In this document: in pieces, positions 27,724 through 37,136 of the stretch
Position numbering within the stretch: the first letter of the stretch is position 1
Layout: every line of letters begins with the position of its first letter
Assembly (NCBI GenBank): GCA_017409345.1
Contig: JAFQSX010000013.1
Span: 1 to 64,000 of the forward strand
DNA: 64,000 nt
Direction: 5' to 3'
DNA from: Muribaculaceae bacterium
Lineage (GTDB): Bacteria; Bacteroidota; Bacteroidia; Bacteroidales; Muribaculaceae
Position numbers and translations under genes: made by a program
Notes under the pieces: generated by a model
The model's database searches: none
The model's input: only the letters and a program-made list of their open reading frames with translations
What the model was told of the DNA's origin: nothing

Positions 27724-28914
27724 ATGGCAGAAGTTACAGTGAAGCATCAGCTTCCTCCCGTAAAAAAACAAAGTCAACGCATGCTTGCTCTTGATATCCT
27801 TCGTGGTATCACTATTGCCGGTATGATTCTCGTAAATAACCCTGGTTCATGGAGTTATATGTATCGTCCACTTGGCCATGCACCTTGGAATGGCTTAACT
27901 CCTACCGACCTTATTTTCCCATTCTTTATGTTTATAATGGGTATCTCTACTTTTATCTCAATGCGTAAGTTTGAGTTTAAAATGTCAGGGTCGTTATTAT
28001 ACAAAATCATTAAACGTACAATTGTGATATTTGCTATAGGGCTCGGTATCGCATGGTTTAGTAAATTATGTTATGGCATTGCCGGTGGTAAGTCCTTTTT
28101 AGAAGCTGCCGATTCGTTTGATACGATCCGTATTCTTGGAGTAATGCCTAGATTGGCCCTTTGTTATGGGGCTGCATCTATTATTGTATTGTTGCTTCGT
28201 TGTAAACACATTTTATGGGCTGTTGCAACATTATTGGTAGGATATGGCATAATTTTGTTAGTAGATGAATATGGTCTTGAGTTCTCAAATCAAAATATAG
28301 TAGCAGTTATCGACCAGACTATTTTAGGTGTAGATCACATGTATAAAGATACTATTGATGGAGTAAAACTTGCATTTGATCCCGAAGGGTTGTTAAGTAC
28401 TATTCCCTCAATTGCTCATGTCTTAATTGGCTTTTGGGCAGGCATGAAAATGATGGAAGTAAAGGATATAAATATGCGCGTCAATCGATTGTTTATCATT
28501 GGTGCTATATTGATGATTATTGGATTCCTATTTGATTATTCAATCCCTATTAACAAAAAACTTTGGACTCCTACATATGCAGTTGTAACATGTGGCCTTG
28601 CTTCTACATTCTTGGCATTGTTAATATGGATTATTGACATTAAAGGATATAAAAAATGGTGTCGTTTCTTTGAAGCATTTGGTATCAACCCATTGTTCTT
28701 GTATGTGCTTGGTGGTGTGTTAGGCATCATCTTCGGCTCATTTAAATTTGGAGTAGCAGAATTATCTATAAAGGGATATGTATATAGCAAATTCTTGGTG
28801 CCTATGCTTGGCGACGAAACTCTTGCATCGTGTGTCTATGCACTCCTATTTATCGCTCTATGCTGGTCGATAGGTTATATCCTCTATAAGAAGAAAATAT
28901 ATATAAAAATATAA
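27724..28914 (+). CDS. murT: MurT-like MurNAc transporter (DUF5009/HGSNAT family)
   Basis: A 396-residue multi-pass membrane protein starting RMLALDILRGITIAGMILVNN, the signature of the DUF5009/heparan-alpha-glucosaminide N-acetyltransferase-like family, with about ten hydrophobic segments. In Tannerella forsythia a transporter, a kinase and MurQ form a three-gene MurNAc uptake operon next to a PG recycling locus. The order here (27724, 28937, 30107) matches. That makes non-PTS MurNAc uptake the best guess. An acyltransferase activity cannot be excluded from sequence. It lies 9 bases after the D-lactate dehydrogenase gene. Confidence 0.7.
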   Translation: MAEVTVKHQLPPVKKQSQRMLALDILRGITIAGMILVNNPGSWSYMYRPLGHAPWNGLTPTDLIFPFFMFIMGISTFISMRKFEFKMSGSLLYKIIKRTIVIFAIGLGIAWFSKLCYGIAGGKSFLEAADSFDTIRILGVMPRLALCYGAASIIVLLLRCKHILWAVATLLVGYGIILLVDEYGLEFSNQNIVAVIDQTILGVDHMYKDTIDGVKLAFDPEGLLSTIPSIAHVLIGFWAGMKMMEVKDINMRVNRLFIIGAILMIIGFLFDYSIPINKKLWTPTYAVVTCGLASTFLALLIWIIDIKGYKKWCRFFEAFGINPLFLYVLGGVLGIIFGSFKFGVAELSIKGYVYSKFLVPMLGDETLASCVYALLFIALCWSIGYILYKKKIYIKI

Positions 28915-28936
28915 TAATAAAATAATAATACAAATC

Positions 28937-29773
28937 ATGAAATTAATTGCAGATTGTGGCTCTACCAAAATTCAATGGTGTGCCGTTGAAGATGGAAAAG
29001 TGGTTAAGGAGTTCTTTACTCCAGGTATGAACGCTATCATGCTCACCGAAGCAGAAATGGCTGAACGTATGGGCAACGAGTTGAAACCCGAAGTTGAAGG
29101 TATGACTTTCGAAAGCATCTATTTCTATGGTGCAGGTTGTATTAACGATGATGTGTGTGGCAATGTACGTCGTGCTATCGCTGCTCACGTTCCTGCCCCT
29201 GTAATCGAAGTTTATACCGACCTTCTCGCAGCTGCTCGTGCTCTATTTGGTCATGAAGCCGGTATTGCTTGTATTTTGGGTACAGGTTCTAACTCTTGCT
29301 ACTATGATGGCGAAAAAATCGTTGACAATGTGTCTCCACTCGGTTATATTCTCGGTGATGAAGGTAGTGGTGCTGTGCTCGGTAAATTACTCGTTGGCGA
29401 CGTGTTGAAAAAACAACTTCCCGAACCTCTTTGCGAAAAATTCCTCGCTCAATACGACCTCGATCGTATGAAAATTATTCAAAAAGTGTATCGCGAACAT
29501 CCGGCTAACCGCTTCCTCGCATCAATTACTCCATTCCTCATTCAAAATATCGAAGAGCCTGCTGTTCACCGCTTAGTATTGAATGCATTCAAAGCATTCT
29601 TCGTGCGCAACATCGCTAACTACGATAACTATAAAGACTATAGCATCAACTTCGTTGGTTCTATCGCTCACTACTATCGTGAAGTACTTGAAGAAGCTGC
29701 CGATGCTGTTGACTGCAAAATCGGTAAAATCCTTCAAGCTCCAATGGAAGGCCTCATCGCATATCATTCGTAA
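28937..29773 (+). CDS. murK: MurK-like MurNAc/GlcNAc kinase (BadF/BadG family)
   Basis: A 278-residue ASKHA kinase with intact motifs: ADCGSTKIQW at the N-terminus, ILGTGSNSCYYDGEK (about 113-127) and ILGDEGSGAVLGK (about 137-149). Placed after the putative MurNAc transporter and before MurQ, it should produce MurNAc-6-P in the cytosol, with possible activity on GlcNAc. It is a clear paralogue of the 13825 kinase; the middle third is nearly the same while the N-terminal motif differs. The gap to the transporter gene is 22 bases. Only 15 bases separate it from the small unknown ORF downstream. Confidence 0.8.
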   Translation: MKLIADCGSTKIQWCAVEDGKVVKEFFTPGMNAIMLTEAEMAERMGNELKPEVEGMTFESIYFYGAGCINDDVCGNVRRAIAAHVPAPVIEVYTDLLAAARALFGHEAGIACILGTGSNSCYYDGEKIVDNVSPLGYILGDEGSGAVLGKLLVGDVLKKQLPEPLCEKFLAQYDLDRMKIIQKVYREHPANRFLASITPFLIQNIEEPAVHRLVLNAFKAFFVRNIANYDNYKDYSINFVGSIAHYYREVLEEAADAVDCKIGKILQAPMEGLIAYHS

Positions 29774-29788
29774 TTAAAAAAAGGGAAT

Positions 29789-30085
29789 ATGTTATCACAT
29801 TATGAAATGCTGCCTTTGGCAGAAAAAGAAATTGAAAATATTTTCCAAAAAAAAGAGAATCCTACTAAATTAAATTATAATTTAGTCCAAATTTCTGACG
29901 TTGAAAATGGAGGTCTATTTGAATGCAATGGTGTGAAATTTGCGATTACTAGAAGAAGGAAAGTTTATGAGAAATCTGGTAGAGATAGAGATCGTTGCTA
30001 TATAAAATTCCCAAATAAGAAAGTTTCATATTTTGATAGCATTACTAAGTTAAAAGAACGAATGAAATCAAATTGTAATTTATAA
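29789..30085 (+). CDS. Unrecognised 98-residue protein between murK and murQ
   Basis: A small, charged, cytosolic-looking protein, rich in Lys, Arg, Glu and Asn, with no signal peptide or helix. It starts 15 bases after the kinase gene and ends 21 bases before murQ, in frame with an operon layout, so it is likely translated. The coding is more AT-rich than the flanking genes (runs such as eight consecutive A at 29848-29855), which could mean a later insertion. The KFAITRRRKVYEKSGRDRDRCYIKF stretch, given here as positions about 50-74, is basic and could bind nucleic acid or phosphate. I cannot assign a family. Confidence 0.6.
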   Translation: MLSHYEMLPLAEKEIENIFQKKENPTKLNYNLVQISDVENGGLFECNGVKFAITRRRKVYEKSGRDRDRCYIKFPNKKVSYFDSITKLKERMKSNCNL

Positions 30086-30106
30086 ATTAATTAAAACAAA
30101 TATAAT

Positions 30107-30928
30107 ATGGCATTTGTAAAAATCAGTGAACAACCTTCACTTTACAATGACTTGGAAAAGAAGTCGGTATTGGAACTCCTCACCGATATTAACAATGAGG
30201 ATAAAAAAGTTGCTTTTGCAGTAGAAAAAGCTATTCCTCAAATCGAAAAACTCGTAACAGGTATCGTTAGCCGCATGAAAAAAGGTGGTCGCATCTTCTA
30301 TATGGGTGCAGGTACTTCAGGCCGTCTTGGTGTGCTTGATGCATCTGAAATTCCTCCTACATACGGTATGGACCCATCTTGGGTTATCGGTCTTATTGCC
30401 GGTGGAGACATCGCACTTCGCAACCCTGTGGAAAATGCTGAAGATGACACTGCTCAAGGTTGGAAAGACCTTGAAGCATTCAACATCAACGAAAAAGACA
30501 CCGTTATCGGTATCGCTGCTTCAGGTACTACTCCTTATGTGATTGGTGCACTCAACGCTTGCCGCGAACGTGGCATCTTGACAGCTGCAATCACTTCTAA
30601 CCCTGATGCTCCTATCTCACAAGCAGCCGACATCGCTATCGAAATGATTGTAGGTCCTGAATATGTTACAGGTAGCTCACGTATGAAATCAGGTACAGGT
30701 CAAAAAATGATTTGTAACATGATTACTACAGCAGTGATGATTCAAATGGGTCGTGTGAAAGGTAACAAAATGGTGAATATGCAACTTTCTAATGCAAAGC
30801 TCGTTGACCGTGGCACTCGCATGGTTGTTGAAGAACTCGGTTTGGAATATGAAGAAGCAAAACGCCTTCTCCTCCTCCACGGCGAAGTAAAACGCGCCTG
30901 CGACGCTTATCGCGCAGAAAACGCATAA
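30107..30928 (+). CDS. murQ: N-acetylmuramic acid 6-phosphate etherase
   Basis: A 273-residue SIS-domain enzyme. MurQ cleaves the lactyl ether of MurNAc-6-P to give GlcNAc-6-P and D-lactate in the cytosol. Signatures visible are FYMGAGTSGRLGVLDASE (about 65-82), the ENAEDD segment and VTGSSRMKSGTGQK (about 186-200). Length is near the usual 290-300. It is the last gene of the salvage locus and is followed by a strong terminator at 30950. Together with the kinase and transporter upstream it defines MurNAc catabolism here. Confidence 0.93.
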   Translation: MAFVKISEQPSLYNDLEKKSVLELLTDINNEDKKVAFAVEKAIPQIEKLVTGIVSRMKKGGRIFYMGAGTSGRLGVLDASEIPPTYGMDPSWVIGLIAGGDIALRNPVENAEDDTAQGWKDLEAFNINEKDTVIGIAASGTTPYVIGALNACRERGILTAAITSNPDAPISQAADIAIEMIVGPEYVTGSSRMKSGTGQKMICNMITTAVMIQMGRVKGNKMVNMQLSNAKLVDRGTRMVVEELGLEYEEAKRLLLLHGEVKRACDAYRAENA

Positions 30929-30949
30929 TTAGTATTTTTAATATCCTCT

Positions 30950-30986
30950 AAAAGTGATGCATAAATTTTTATGCATCACTTTTTTT
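30950..30986 (+). terminator. Strong terminator closing the salvage locus
   Basis: A 13-bp stem, AAAAGTGATGCAT (30950-30962), pairs with 30971-30983 and ends in a run of T. It is 21 bases after murQ. Confidence 0.85.
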
Positions 30987-31042
30987 GTAGCATGTTGGTA
31001 ACGTCGCAAAGGTGGATGAGATTGAATTTTGATATTCTCTGC

Positions 31043-31072
31043 TTGTCAATTAATAATTTATTAGTAAATTTG
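31043..31072 (+). promoter_or_regulatory. Promoter for serB
   Basis: TTG at 31043-31045, 19-base spacer, TAAATTTG at 31065-31072. The start codon is 20 bases downstream. Confidence 0.6.
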
Positions 31073-31092
31073 AAGAGTAAATACTTATTGAT

Positions 31093-32316
31093 ATGAAAGC
31101 CAAAAATCTTGAACTAATAATGGTTAATATCTCGGGGTATGACCGTCCCGGGGTGACTACTGCATTGACAAGTATTCTTGCTAAATATAATGCAGATATA
31201 CTTGATATTGGTCAGGCTGATATTCATCATTACCTTTCGCTTGGAATTTTATTTAAAACCGATAGTTCTGTGTCGGGTGATATAATGAAAGAATTGTTGT
31301 TTAAAGCTTCTGAGATGAATTTCCAAATTCATTTCACTCCCATCTCGGTAGAGGAATATACCGATTGGGTAGGGCGTCAAGGGAAACAACGTTGGATTAT
31401 CACTACTCTTGGTCGTGAATTGACCTCGCGTCACATCGCTTTGGTGTCGGAGGTGATTTCTCGCCAAAATCTTAATATCGATAGCATTCGCCGTTTGACA
31501 GGTCGCATGCCTTTAGAGGAAAAAGAAAATCCGTTGTCTAAGGCTTGTGTGGAATTTTCGGTGCGTGGCACTCCTCGCGATCGTGCTGAAATGCAGTCGC
31601 AATTTATGGAGATGTCGGCCAATGAAGGCGTGGATATCTCGTTGCAAGAAGATACAATGTATCGTCGCTCACGTCGCTTGATTTGTTTTGATATGGATTC
31701 TACTCTTATCGAAACCGAGGTGATTGACGAACTCGCTATTCGTGCCGGAGTGGGCGATAAGGTAAAAGAAATTACCGAACGTGCTATGCGTGGCGAAATT
31801 GACTTTTGTGAGTCGTTTACTGAGCGTGTGGCGTTGCTCAAAGGTCTTGATGAGAGTGTTATGAAAGATATTGCCGAAAATCTTCCTATAACCGAAGGTC
31901 TTGACCGATTGATTGAGGTGTTGAAACGCGTGGGTTATAAGACAGCAATCCTTTCGGGTGGTTTTACTTATTTTGGTAACTACTTGAAACAACGCTTTGG
32001 CTTTGACTATGTATATGCCAACGAACTTGAAATCGTTGATGGAAAACTTACCGGGCGCTATGTGGGTGATATTGTTGATGGCAAACGTAAAGCGGAGTTG
32101 TTGAGATTGATAGCACAAGTGGAAAATGTGAATATCGCTCAGACTATTGCTGTGGGAGATGGAGCAAACGACCTTCCAATGCTTGCTACTGCCGGTCTTG
32201 GCATTGCATTCCATGCCAAACCAAAGGTGAAAGAAACAGCCGAGCAATCTCTCTCAACAATAGGTCTTGATGGAATTCTTTATTTCCTCGGATTTAAAGA
32301 CTCATTTATATCATAG
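31093..32316 (+). CDS. serB: Phosphoserine phosphatase with ACT domains
   Basis: A 407-residue enzyme. Two ACT-type regulatory domains occupy about 1-180, the first with the typical VNISGYDRPGVTTAL opening. The HAD phosphatase domain (about 190-400) has nucleophile Asp200 and acid Asp202 in CFDMDSTLIETE, the ILSGGF motif and the GDGANDLPML metal loop. It removes phosphate from L-phosphoserine in the last step of serine synthesis; the ACT domains likely sense serine. It is a single-gene unit with its own promoter and terminator. Confidence 0.93.
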   Translation: MKAKNLELIMVNISGYDRPGVTTALTSILAKYNADILDIGQADIHHYLSLGILFKTDSSVSGDIMKELLFKASEMNFQIHFTPISVEEYTDWVGRQGKQRWIITTLGRELTSRHIALVSEVISRQNLNIDSIRRLTGRMPLEEKENPLSKACVEFSVRGTPRDRAEMQSQFMEMSANEGVDISLQEDTMYRRSRRLICFDMDSTLIETEVIDELAIRAGVGDKVKEITERAMRGEIDFCESFTERVALLKGLDESVMKDIAENLPITEGLDRLIEVLKRVGYKTAILSGGFTYFGNYLKQRFGFDYVYANELEIVDGKLTGRYVGDIVDGKRKAELLRLIAQVENVNIAQTIAVGDGANDLPMLATAGLGIAFHAKPKVKETAEQSLSTIGLDGILYFLGFKDSFIS

Positions 32317-32346
32317 AAGTAAATATACACTATTGAATTAGATAAG

Positions 32347-32384
32347 GCGATGGTCAAAAACATAATGACCATCGCTGTGTTTTT
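32347..32384 (+). terminator. Terminator after serB
   Basis: GCGATGGTCA (32347-32356) pairs with TGACCATCGC (32366-32375), followed by TGTGTTTTT. Confidence 0.8.
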
Positions 32385-32405
32385 AAATAATAAATGAAAA
32401 TTCAT

Positions 32406-32413
32406 TAACTTTG
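32406..32413 (+). promoter_or_regulatory. Probable -7 element for patatin gene
   Basis: TAACTTTG at 32406-32413 places transcription start near 32420. That excludes the upstream TTG at 32416 as start codon and favours the ATG at 32431 or 32440. Confidence 0.6.
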
Positions 32414-32430
32414 CATTGTTATATTTCAAA

Positions 32431-34752
32431 ATGAAATTTATGAATAAATATATAATGCGTAGTATAATCGTAATATTATTACTTCTAATTAATGGCAGTG
32501 TATATGCGACTAATGAAGATTCTCAATCAATAGGTCTTGTATTGAGTGGTGGTGGAGCAAAAGGTATTGCTCATATAGGTGTGATTCAGGCATTGGAAGA
32601 AAATGGAATTCCCATTGACTATGTTGCCGGTACATCTATGGGAGCAATTGTCGGAGGATTGTATTCGGCCGGATATTCGCCTCAAGAGATGATGCAATTA
32701 ATTTGTAGCCCGGATTTTGCTAATTGGTCAACAGGTAAAATTAACGAAAAACTTTCATATTATTTTACTAAAGAGAATCCTACACCGGCGATGCTCAAAG
32801 TGCCAATTTCAAAAAGCGATTCAACGAAAGCCGCATCAATATTGCCCTCAAGCATCATATCTCCAATTCCGATGAATTTTGCATTTTTGGAGTTGTTTTC
32901 AACCTATTCGGCTCAATGCGCCGGCAATTTTGATAATTTATTTGTTCCGTTTCGATGTGTAGCATCCGATGTGGTAAATAAACACAAAATGGTGTGTTCG
33001 CAAGGTTCTCTTGGTGATGCGATTCGTGCATCAATGACATTCCCGGTTGTGTTTCAGCCAATAGAAATGAATGGGATGTATGTTTATGATGGTGGAATAT
33101 ATGACAATTTCCCGGTTGATGTGATGCGAGCCGATTTTGCGCCTTCAATAATGATAGGAGTGGACGTGTCGGCACCCGAAGGAACTCCAAGAGCCGATGA
33201 TGTGATGTCACAACTTGAAGATTTGATTATGCAAAATAGTAATTATGAGTTGCCTGATGATGAAGGTATTAAACTAAAACTTGATTTGCGAGCATATAAT
33301 TTGCTTGATTTTCCCAAGGCTCAAGCAATATATAAAATAGGATATGATAAAGCGATGTCAATGATGGACTCTATAAAAAGTCGTGTAACAAAGCGTATTT
33401 CGGCTGAAACATTGGCGCACAATCGTAGAGTTTTTAAGTCAAAAACACCGGCATTGACATTTGGCTCGGTAGATGTTTCTGGAGGTACAACGGCTCAAAA
33501 TGAATATATTAAATATCTTTTTGATGAGAATCTTACCGATACGTTTGGCGTTGAACATGCTCGCGATGCATATTATAGAGCAATATCATCGGGTACTCTG
33601 AAAAATTTGTATCCTACTGCTATATATAATGATTCATTGTCAACATTTGATTTGCATCTAAAGGCTTCGGTCAAGGATAAATTTACGGTAGGTTTTGGTG
33701 GATATATTACATCATCAACTAATAGTTATATCTTCTTATCGGGAGGATATAAACCATTGCGTTTTAATGCCTTTAGTGCAAATATTAATGCATGGATAGG
33801 TCAAAGTTATATGGCTGGGGAACTATATTCTCGTATGCTATTGCGTTCTCATCTACAATCATCAATAGACTTTCAAGGAGTGATATCGCGACAGAAATTC
33901 TATGAAAATGAAAATCTATTTTATGAAGACAATATGCCTACATTTATAACGGCGACCGAAGCATTAGCACGAATAAAATATAGCATTGCGGCATCAAGAA
34001 ATGGAAAAGCCGATTTGACAGTAGGGTATGGTCATCTGGAAAATCGTTTTTATCAGAATAATAATGTTGATTTTGCAATAACCGATAGAGATAAGTCAAT
34101 ATATAATTTGGGCCAATTGGCACTAAATTTTGAATATAATACACTTGATAACAATGCATATCCAACATCTGGTGCTTATTATAAGACCTCGGCAGTAGGT
34201 GTCCTTGGTAACTATGAATATAAAACATCAGACACCATTGCAATGCGTGATGGTAATGCTAAATGGGCACAAATTGAATTGATTGCAAAAAACTATTTTT
34301 CATTTAATCGTAAATTCTCATTGGGTACAGAGGTGGATATATATGCTTCTACAAAAAAACTTTTGTCAAACTATAATGCGACAATCGTAAATGCAGCAGC
34401 ATTTAACCCCACACCCTCATCTTATAATGCATTTAATCCGGCATTTAGAGCTAATTCATATGTGGCAGCAGGAGTAGTTCCAATATGGAAAATAAATGAA
34501 AATCTACAAGTCCGTGGAACATTTCATTGTTTCTTGTCATTCCGTAAAATACTTGAAAATCAAACTGATTTTAGTCCATATTATGGTGATTGGTTCTCAA
34601 ATCCCGAGTTTTTTGGAGAAATGGCATTGGTTTATAATTTCCCATTTGCATCATTATCCCTATATGGAAATTATATGAGTTATCCGGAGCGAAATTGGAA
34701 TTTTGGCGCATCTTTCGGAGTCTTTATCCTTGCACCAAAGTTTATGAAATGA
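32431..34752 (+). CDS. Patatin-like phospholipase with beta-barrel C-terminus
   Basis: About 773 residues. A hydrophobic signal sequence is followed by a patatin domain (about 33-330): oxyanion loop SGGGAKG, nucleophile Ser69 in GTSMG and Asp220 in YDGG. These form a Ser-Asp dyad lipase. A POTRA-like stretch (about 345-420) and a BamA/TamA-type Omp85 barrel (about 430-773) ending in an aromatic-rich strand follow. The architecture matches PlpD-like outer-membrane patatins, which hydrolyse phospholipids at the cell envelope. The ATG at 32440 is equally possible as start. Flanked by terminators on both sides, so monocistronic. Confidence 0.88.
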   Translation: MKFMNKYIMRSIIVILLLLINGSVYATNEDSQSIGLVLSGGGAKGIAHIGVIQALEENGIPIDYVAGTSMGAIVGGLYSAGYSPQEMMQLICSPDFANWSTGKINEKLSYYFTKENPTPAMLKVPISKSDSTKAASILPSSIISPIPMNFAFLELFSTYSAQCAGNFDNLFVPFRCVASDVVNKHKMVCSQGSLGDAIRASMTFPVVFQPIEMNGMYVYDGGIYDNFPVDVMRADFAPSIMIGVDVSAPEGTPRADDVMSQLEDLIMQNSNYELPDDEGIKLKLDLRAYNLLDFPKAQAIYKIGYDKAMSMMDSIKSRVTKRISAETLAHNRRVFKSKTPALTFGSVDVSGGTTAQNEYIKYLFDENLTDTFGVEHARDAYYRAISSGTLKNLYPTAIYNDSLSTFDLHLKASVKDKFTVGFGGYITSSTNSYIFLSGGYKPLRFNAFSANINAWIGQSYMAGELYSRMLLRSHLQSSIDFQGVISRQKFYENENLFYEDNMPTFITATEALARIKYSIAASRNGKADLTVGYGHLENRFYQNNNVDFAITDRDKSIYNLGQLALNFEYNTLDNNAYPTSGAYYKTSAVGVLGNYEYKTSDTIAMRDGNAKWAQIELIAKNYFSFNRKFSLGTEVDIYASTKKLLSNYNATIVNAAAFNPTPSSYNAFNPAFRANSYVAAGVVPIWKINENLQVRGTFHCFLSFRKILENQTDFSPYYGDWFSNPEFFGEMALVYNFPFASLSLYGNYMSYPERNWNFGASFGVFILAPKFMK

Positions 34753-34778
34753 AGGTAGAGTAAGAATTTTGCCACAAA

Positions 34779-34814
34779 ACAATAAGGAGTGTCCATTTGG
34801 ACACTCCTTATTGT
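34779..34814. terminator. Bidirectional terminator
   Basis: A near-perfect stem centred on 34797 (AATAAGGAGTGTCC with GGACACTCCTTATT). T-rich flanks lie on both strands between convergent genes. Confidence 0.8.
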
Positions 34815-34836
34815 TCTGATATAAATGAAATATTGA

Positions 34837-35784
34837 TTATTTATCAGTAGATGTATTGATTACCGGTTGAGCCGATTCGTCGGCGCAGAGCACAACGAGA
34901 AGATTGCTTACCATTGAAGCACGTTTTTCTTCGCTTAATTCTATACCTTCAGTGCCAAGTTTATCAAGGGCAAGTTTTACCATCGATACGGCTCCTTCTA
35001 CAATCTTTTCACGAGCAGCGATAACGGCAGTGGCTTGTTGACGGCGAAGCATTACCGCTGCAATTTCGGGCGCATATGTGAGATAGTTGATGCGTGCTTC
35101 TTGTACTTCAATGCCTGCAAATGCCAGGCGCTCATTAAGTTTTTCTACAAGAATTTCATTTATCTCAGCACCACCCGAACGGAGTGTCAATTCGTTGTCA
35201 TCTTCTGATGTGTCTTTATTGTCATCATAGGCATATAGTCCGGCAACTTCGCGAAGAGCAGCATCACCTTGAATGCGCACATATTTTTCAAAGGCATTCA
35301 TGCGAGTAGTGGCATTTGCTCCGGTTGCACCATTTGCAATGCTTTGAGCGTCGATTTCAAACATGGCTTTATATGTGTCATTCAATTTCCACACTATAAC
35401 CATACCTATGAGGATAGGATTACCTTCCTTGTCATTAACTTTAATTGGTTCGGCATCAAGGTTGCGTGCACGCATTGTCAATCGTTTGCGCGACATAAAT
35501 GGATTAACCCAATAGAACCCATGTTGGTTGAAAGTGCCTTTATATTTTCCGAAGAAAATCATCACAGCAGCTTCGTTTGGCTCAAGAGTAAATAGCCCGA
35601 TTAATGCTATAAAACTAATAATGAAGAGCGCAATGCCTCCACCTATAAGTAACCCACATTCATTGATTCCACCAACAACAATAGTGTAAATCGATGTAGC
35701 CATTAATAACAAAAATAGTATTAATGCTACAAATCCATTCATTTTAAATCCTTTATAAGGATTTTCATTTTTTTGAGAAGTCAT
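34837..35784 (-). CDS. SPFH/Band 7 membrane protein
   Basis: A 315-residue protein with two N-terminal hydrophobic helices (about 15-37 and 43-66), then an SPFH/Band 7 domain (about 68-250) beginning LEPNEAAVMIFFGKYKGT. The rest is a helical segment rich in Ala and Glu (EVQEARINYLTYAPEIAAVML and onward). Band 7 proteins form oligomeric inner-membrane scaffolds, often controlling proteases or membrane order. The absence of a neighbouring NfeD or protease gene leaves the partner unknown. A -7 element TATCTTTG lies on the minus strand at 35813-35820. Confidence 0.85.
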   Translation of the reverse strand: MTSQKNENPYKGFKMNGFVALILFLLLMATSIYTIVVGGINECGLLIGGGIALFIISFIALIGLFTLEPNEAAVMIFFGKYKGTFNQHGFYWVNPFMSRKRLTMRARNLDAEPIKVNDKEGNPILIGMVIVWKLNDTYKAMFEIDAQSIANGATGANATTRMNAFEKYVRIQGDAALREVAGLYAYDDNKDTSEDDNELTLRSGGAEINEILVEKLNERLAFAGIEVQEARINYLTYAPEIAAVMLRRQQATAVIAAREKIVEGAVSMVKLALDKLGTEGIELSEEKRASMVSNLLVVLCADESAQPVINTSTDK

Positions 35785-35812
35785 ATTCTTTTTTTATTTG
35801 GTTATTGTGATA

Positions 35813-35820
35813 CAAAGATA
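35813..35820 (-). promoter_or_regulatory. Probable -7 element for SPFH gene
   Basis: On the minus strand this reads TATCTTTG, 28 bases before the start codon. No clear -33 element was found. Confidence 0.55.
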
Positions 35821-35926
35821 CTAAAAAGAATAATAGAATTGTTGAATTTGCAATAATAATCAGTTAAGTCTCTATTGCTGACTATCGGTACAACATGATA
35901 ATTTATAATTGAGTAGGGGAAATTTA

Positions 35927-35957
35927 TTTGAATACTCAAATAATATGTGTAATTTTG
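35927..35957 (+). promoter_or_regulatory. Promoter for argD-proC
   Basis: TTTG at 35927-35930, 19-base spacer, TAATTTTG at 35950-35957, 31 bases before the argD start. Confidence 0.65.
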
Positions 35958-35988
35958 CGTATTATTCACTTTAATAGATTCAATCGCG

Positions 35989-37122
35989 ATGAAATTATTT
36001 GATGTATATCCATTATTTGATATTGAAATTGTAAAAGGCGAAGGTTGTAATACCTACGATGCAGAAGGTACAAAATATCTTGACCTATATGGTGGTCATG
36101 CCGTAATATCTGTTGGTCATTCTCATCCCCATTATCTTAAAGCATTAAATGAACAGGCATCAAAATTAGTGTTTTATTCCAATTCTGTTATCAACTCTTT
36201 GCAACAAAAATTAGCTGATAAACTTGGTAAAATCTCCGGGTATGATGATTATCAATTATTCTTGATTAATTCAGGAGCCGAAGCCAATGAGAATGCGTTG
36301 AAACTAGCGTCATTCTATAATGGTAAAAAACGTGTCATCGCATTTGGAAAGGCTTTTCATGGTCGAACATCGCTTGCTGTTGAGGCAACCGACAACCCTA
36401 AAATTGTTGCTCCAATTAATGCCAATGGACATATTACATTTGTCCCTCTTAATGATATAGAGGCAGTAAAGGCTGAACTCGCAAAAGGTGATGTGAGTGC
36501 GGTTATTATCGAAGGGATTCAAGGAGTAGGTGGCATACGCATTCCCGATGCAGATTTTATGCAAGCATTGCGCGAGGAATGTGACAAGCACGATGTGGTG
36601 CTAATCGCCGATGAAATTCAATCGGGTTATGGTCGTTCAGGTAAATTCTTCGCTCACCAATACACCGGAGTACGTCCCGATATTATCACTGTGGCAAAAG
36701 GAATTGCTAACGGATTTCCGATGGGTGGCGTGTTGATTAGTCCTAAATTCACTCCTATATATGGACAATTAGGAACCACCTTTGGAGGAAATCACCTTGC
36801 ATGTGCTGCCGCGATTGCTGTGCTTGAAATTTTCGAACAAGAAAATCTTGTTGAAAACGCTCGCAAAGTAGGTGAATATTTGATGACTGAATTAAAACAA
36901 ATTCCGGGCATCAAAGAGGTACGAGGTCGAGGACTGATGATAGGTATGGAATTTGACTATCCGGTTAAAGAACTTCGCACTCGTCTCATTAAAGAAGAAA
37001 AAGTGTTTACAGGTGCTACAGGTACACACATGATTCGTCTATTGCCTCCACTTGTGTTGACAATAGAACAAGCACAAGATTTTATCAATCGATTTAAAAA
37101 TGCGCTTGCAAAGCAAGCATAA
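35989..37122 (+). CDS. argD: Acyl-ornithine aminotransferase
   Basis: A 377-residue class III PLP aminotransferase. The PLP-binding lysine is Lys237 in TVAKGIANGFPMGG. Other family blocks are NSGAEANENALKLA, FGKAFHGRTSLA and IADEIQSGYGRSGKFFA. It makes N-acyl-L-ornithine in arginine synthesis. In Bacteroides fragilis the pathway uses succinylated intermediates, so the true substrate may be N-succinyl-ornithine (inference). The proC gene follows after 14 bases, a pairing usual in Bacteroidales arginine clusters; argG and argC are not adjacent here. Confidence 0.87.
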   Translation: MKLFDVYPLFDIEIVKGEGCNTYDAEGTKYLDLYGGHAVISVGHSHPHYLKALNEQASKLVFYSNSVINSLQQKLADKLGKISGYDDYQLFLINSGAEANENALKLASFYNGKKRVIAFGKAFHGRTSLAVEATDNPKIVAPINANGHITFVPLNDIEAVKAELAKGDVSAVIIEGIQGVGGIRIPDADFMQALREECDKHDVVLIADEIQSGYGRSGKFFAHQYTGVRPDIITVAKGIANGFPMGGVLISPKFTPIYGQLGTTFGGNHLACAAAIAVLEIFEQENLVENARKVGEYLMTELKQIPGIKEVRGRGLMIGMEFDYPVKELRTRLIKEEKVFTGATGTHMIRLLPPLVLTIEQAQDFINRFKNALAKQA

Positions 37123-37136
37123 AATATAAGCATATA

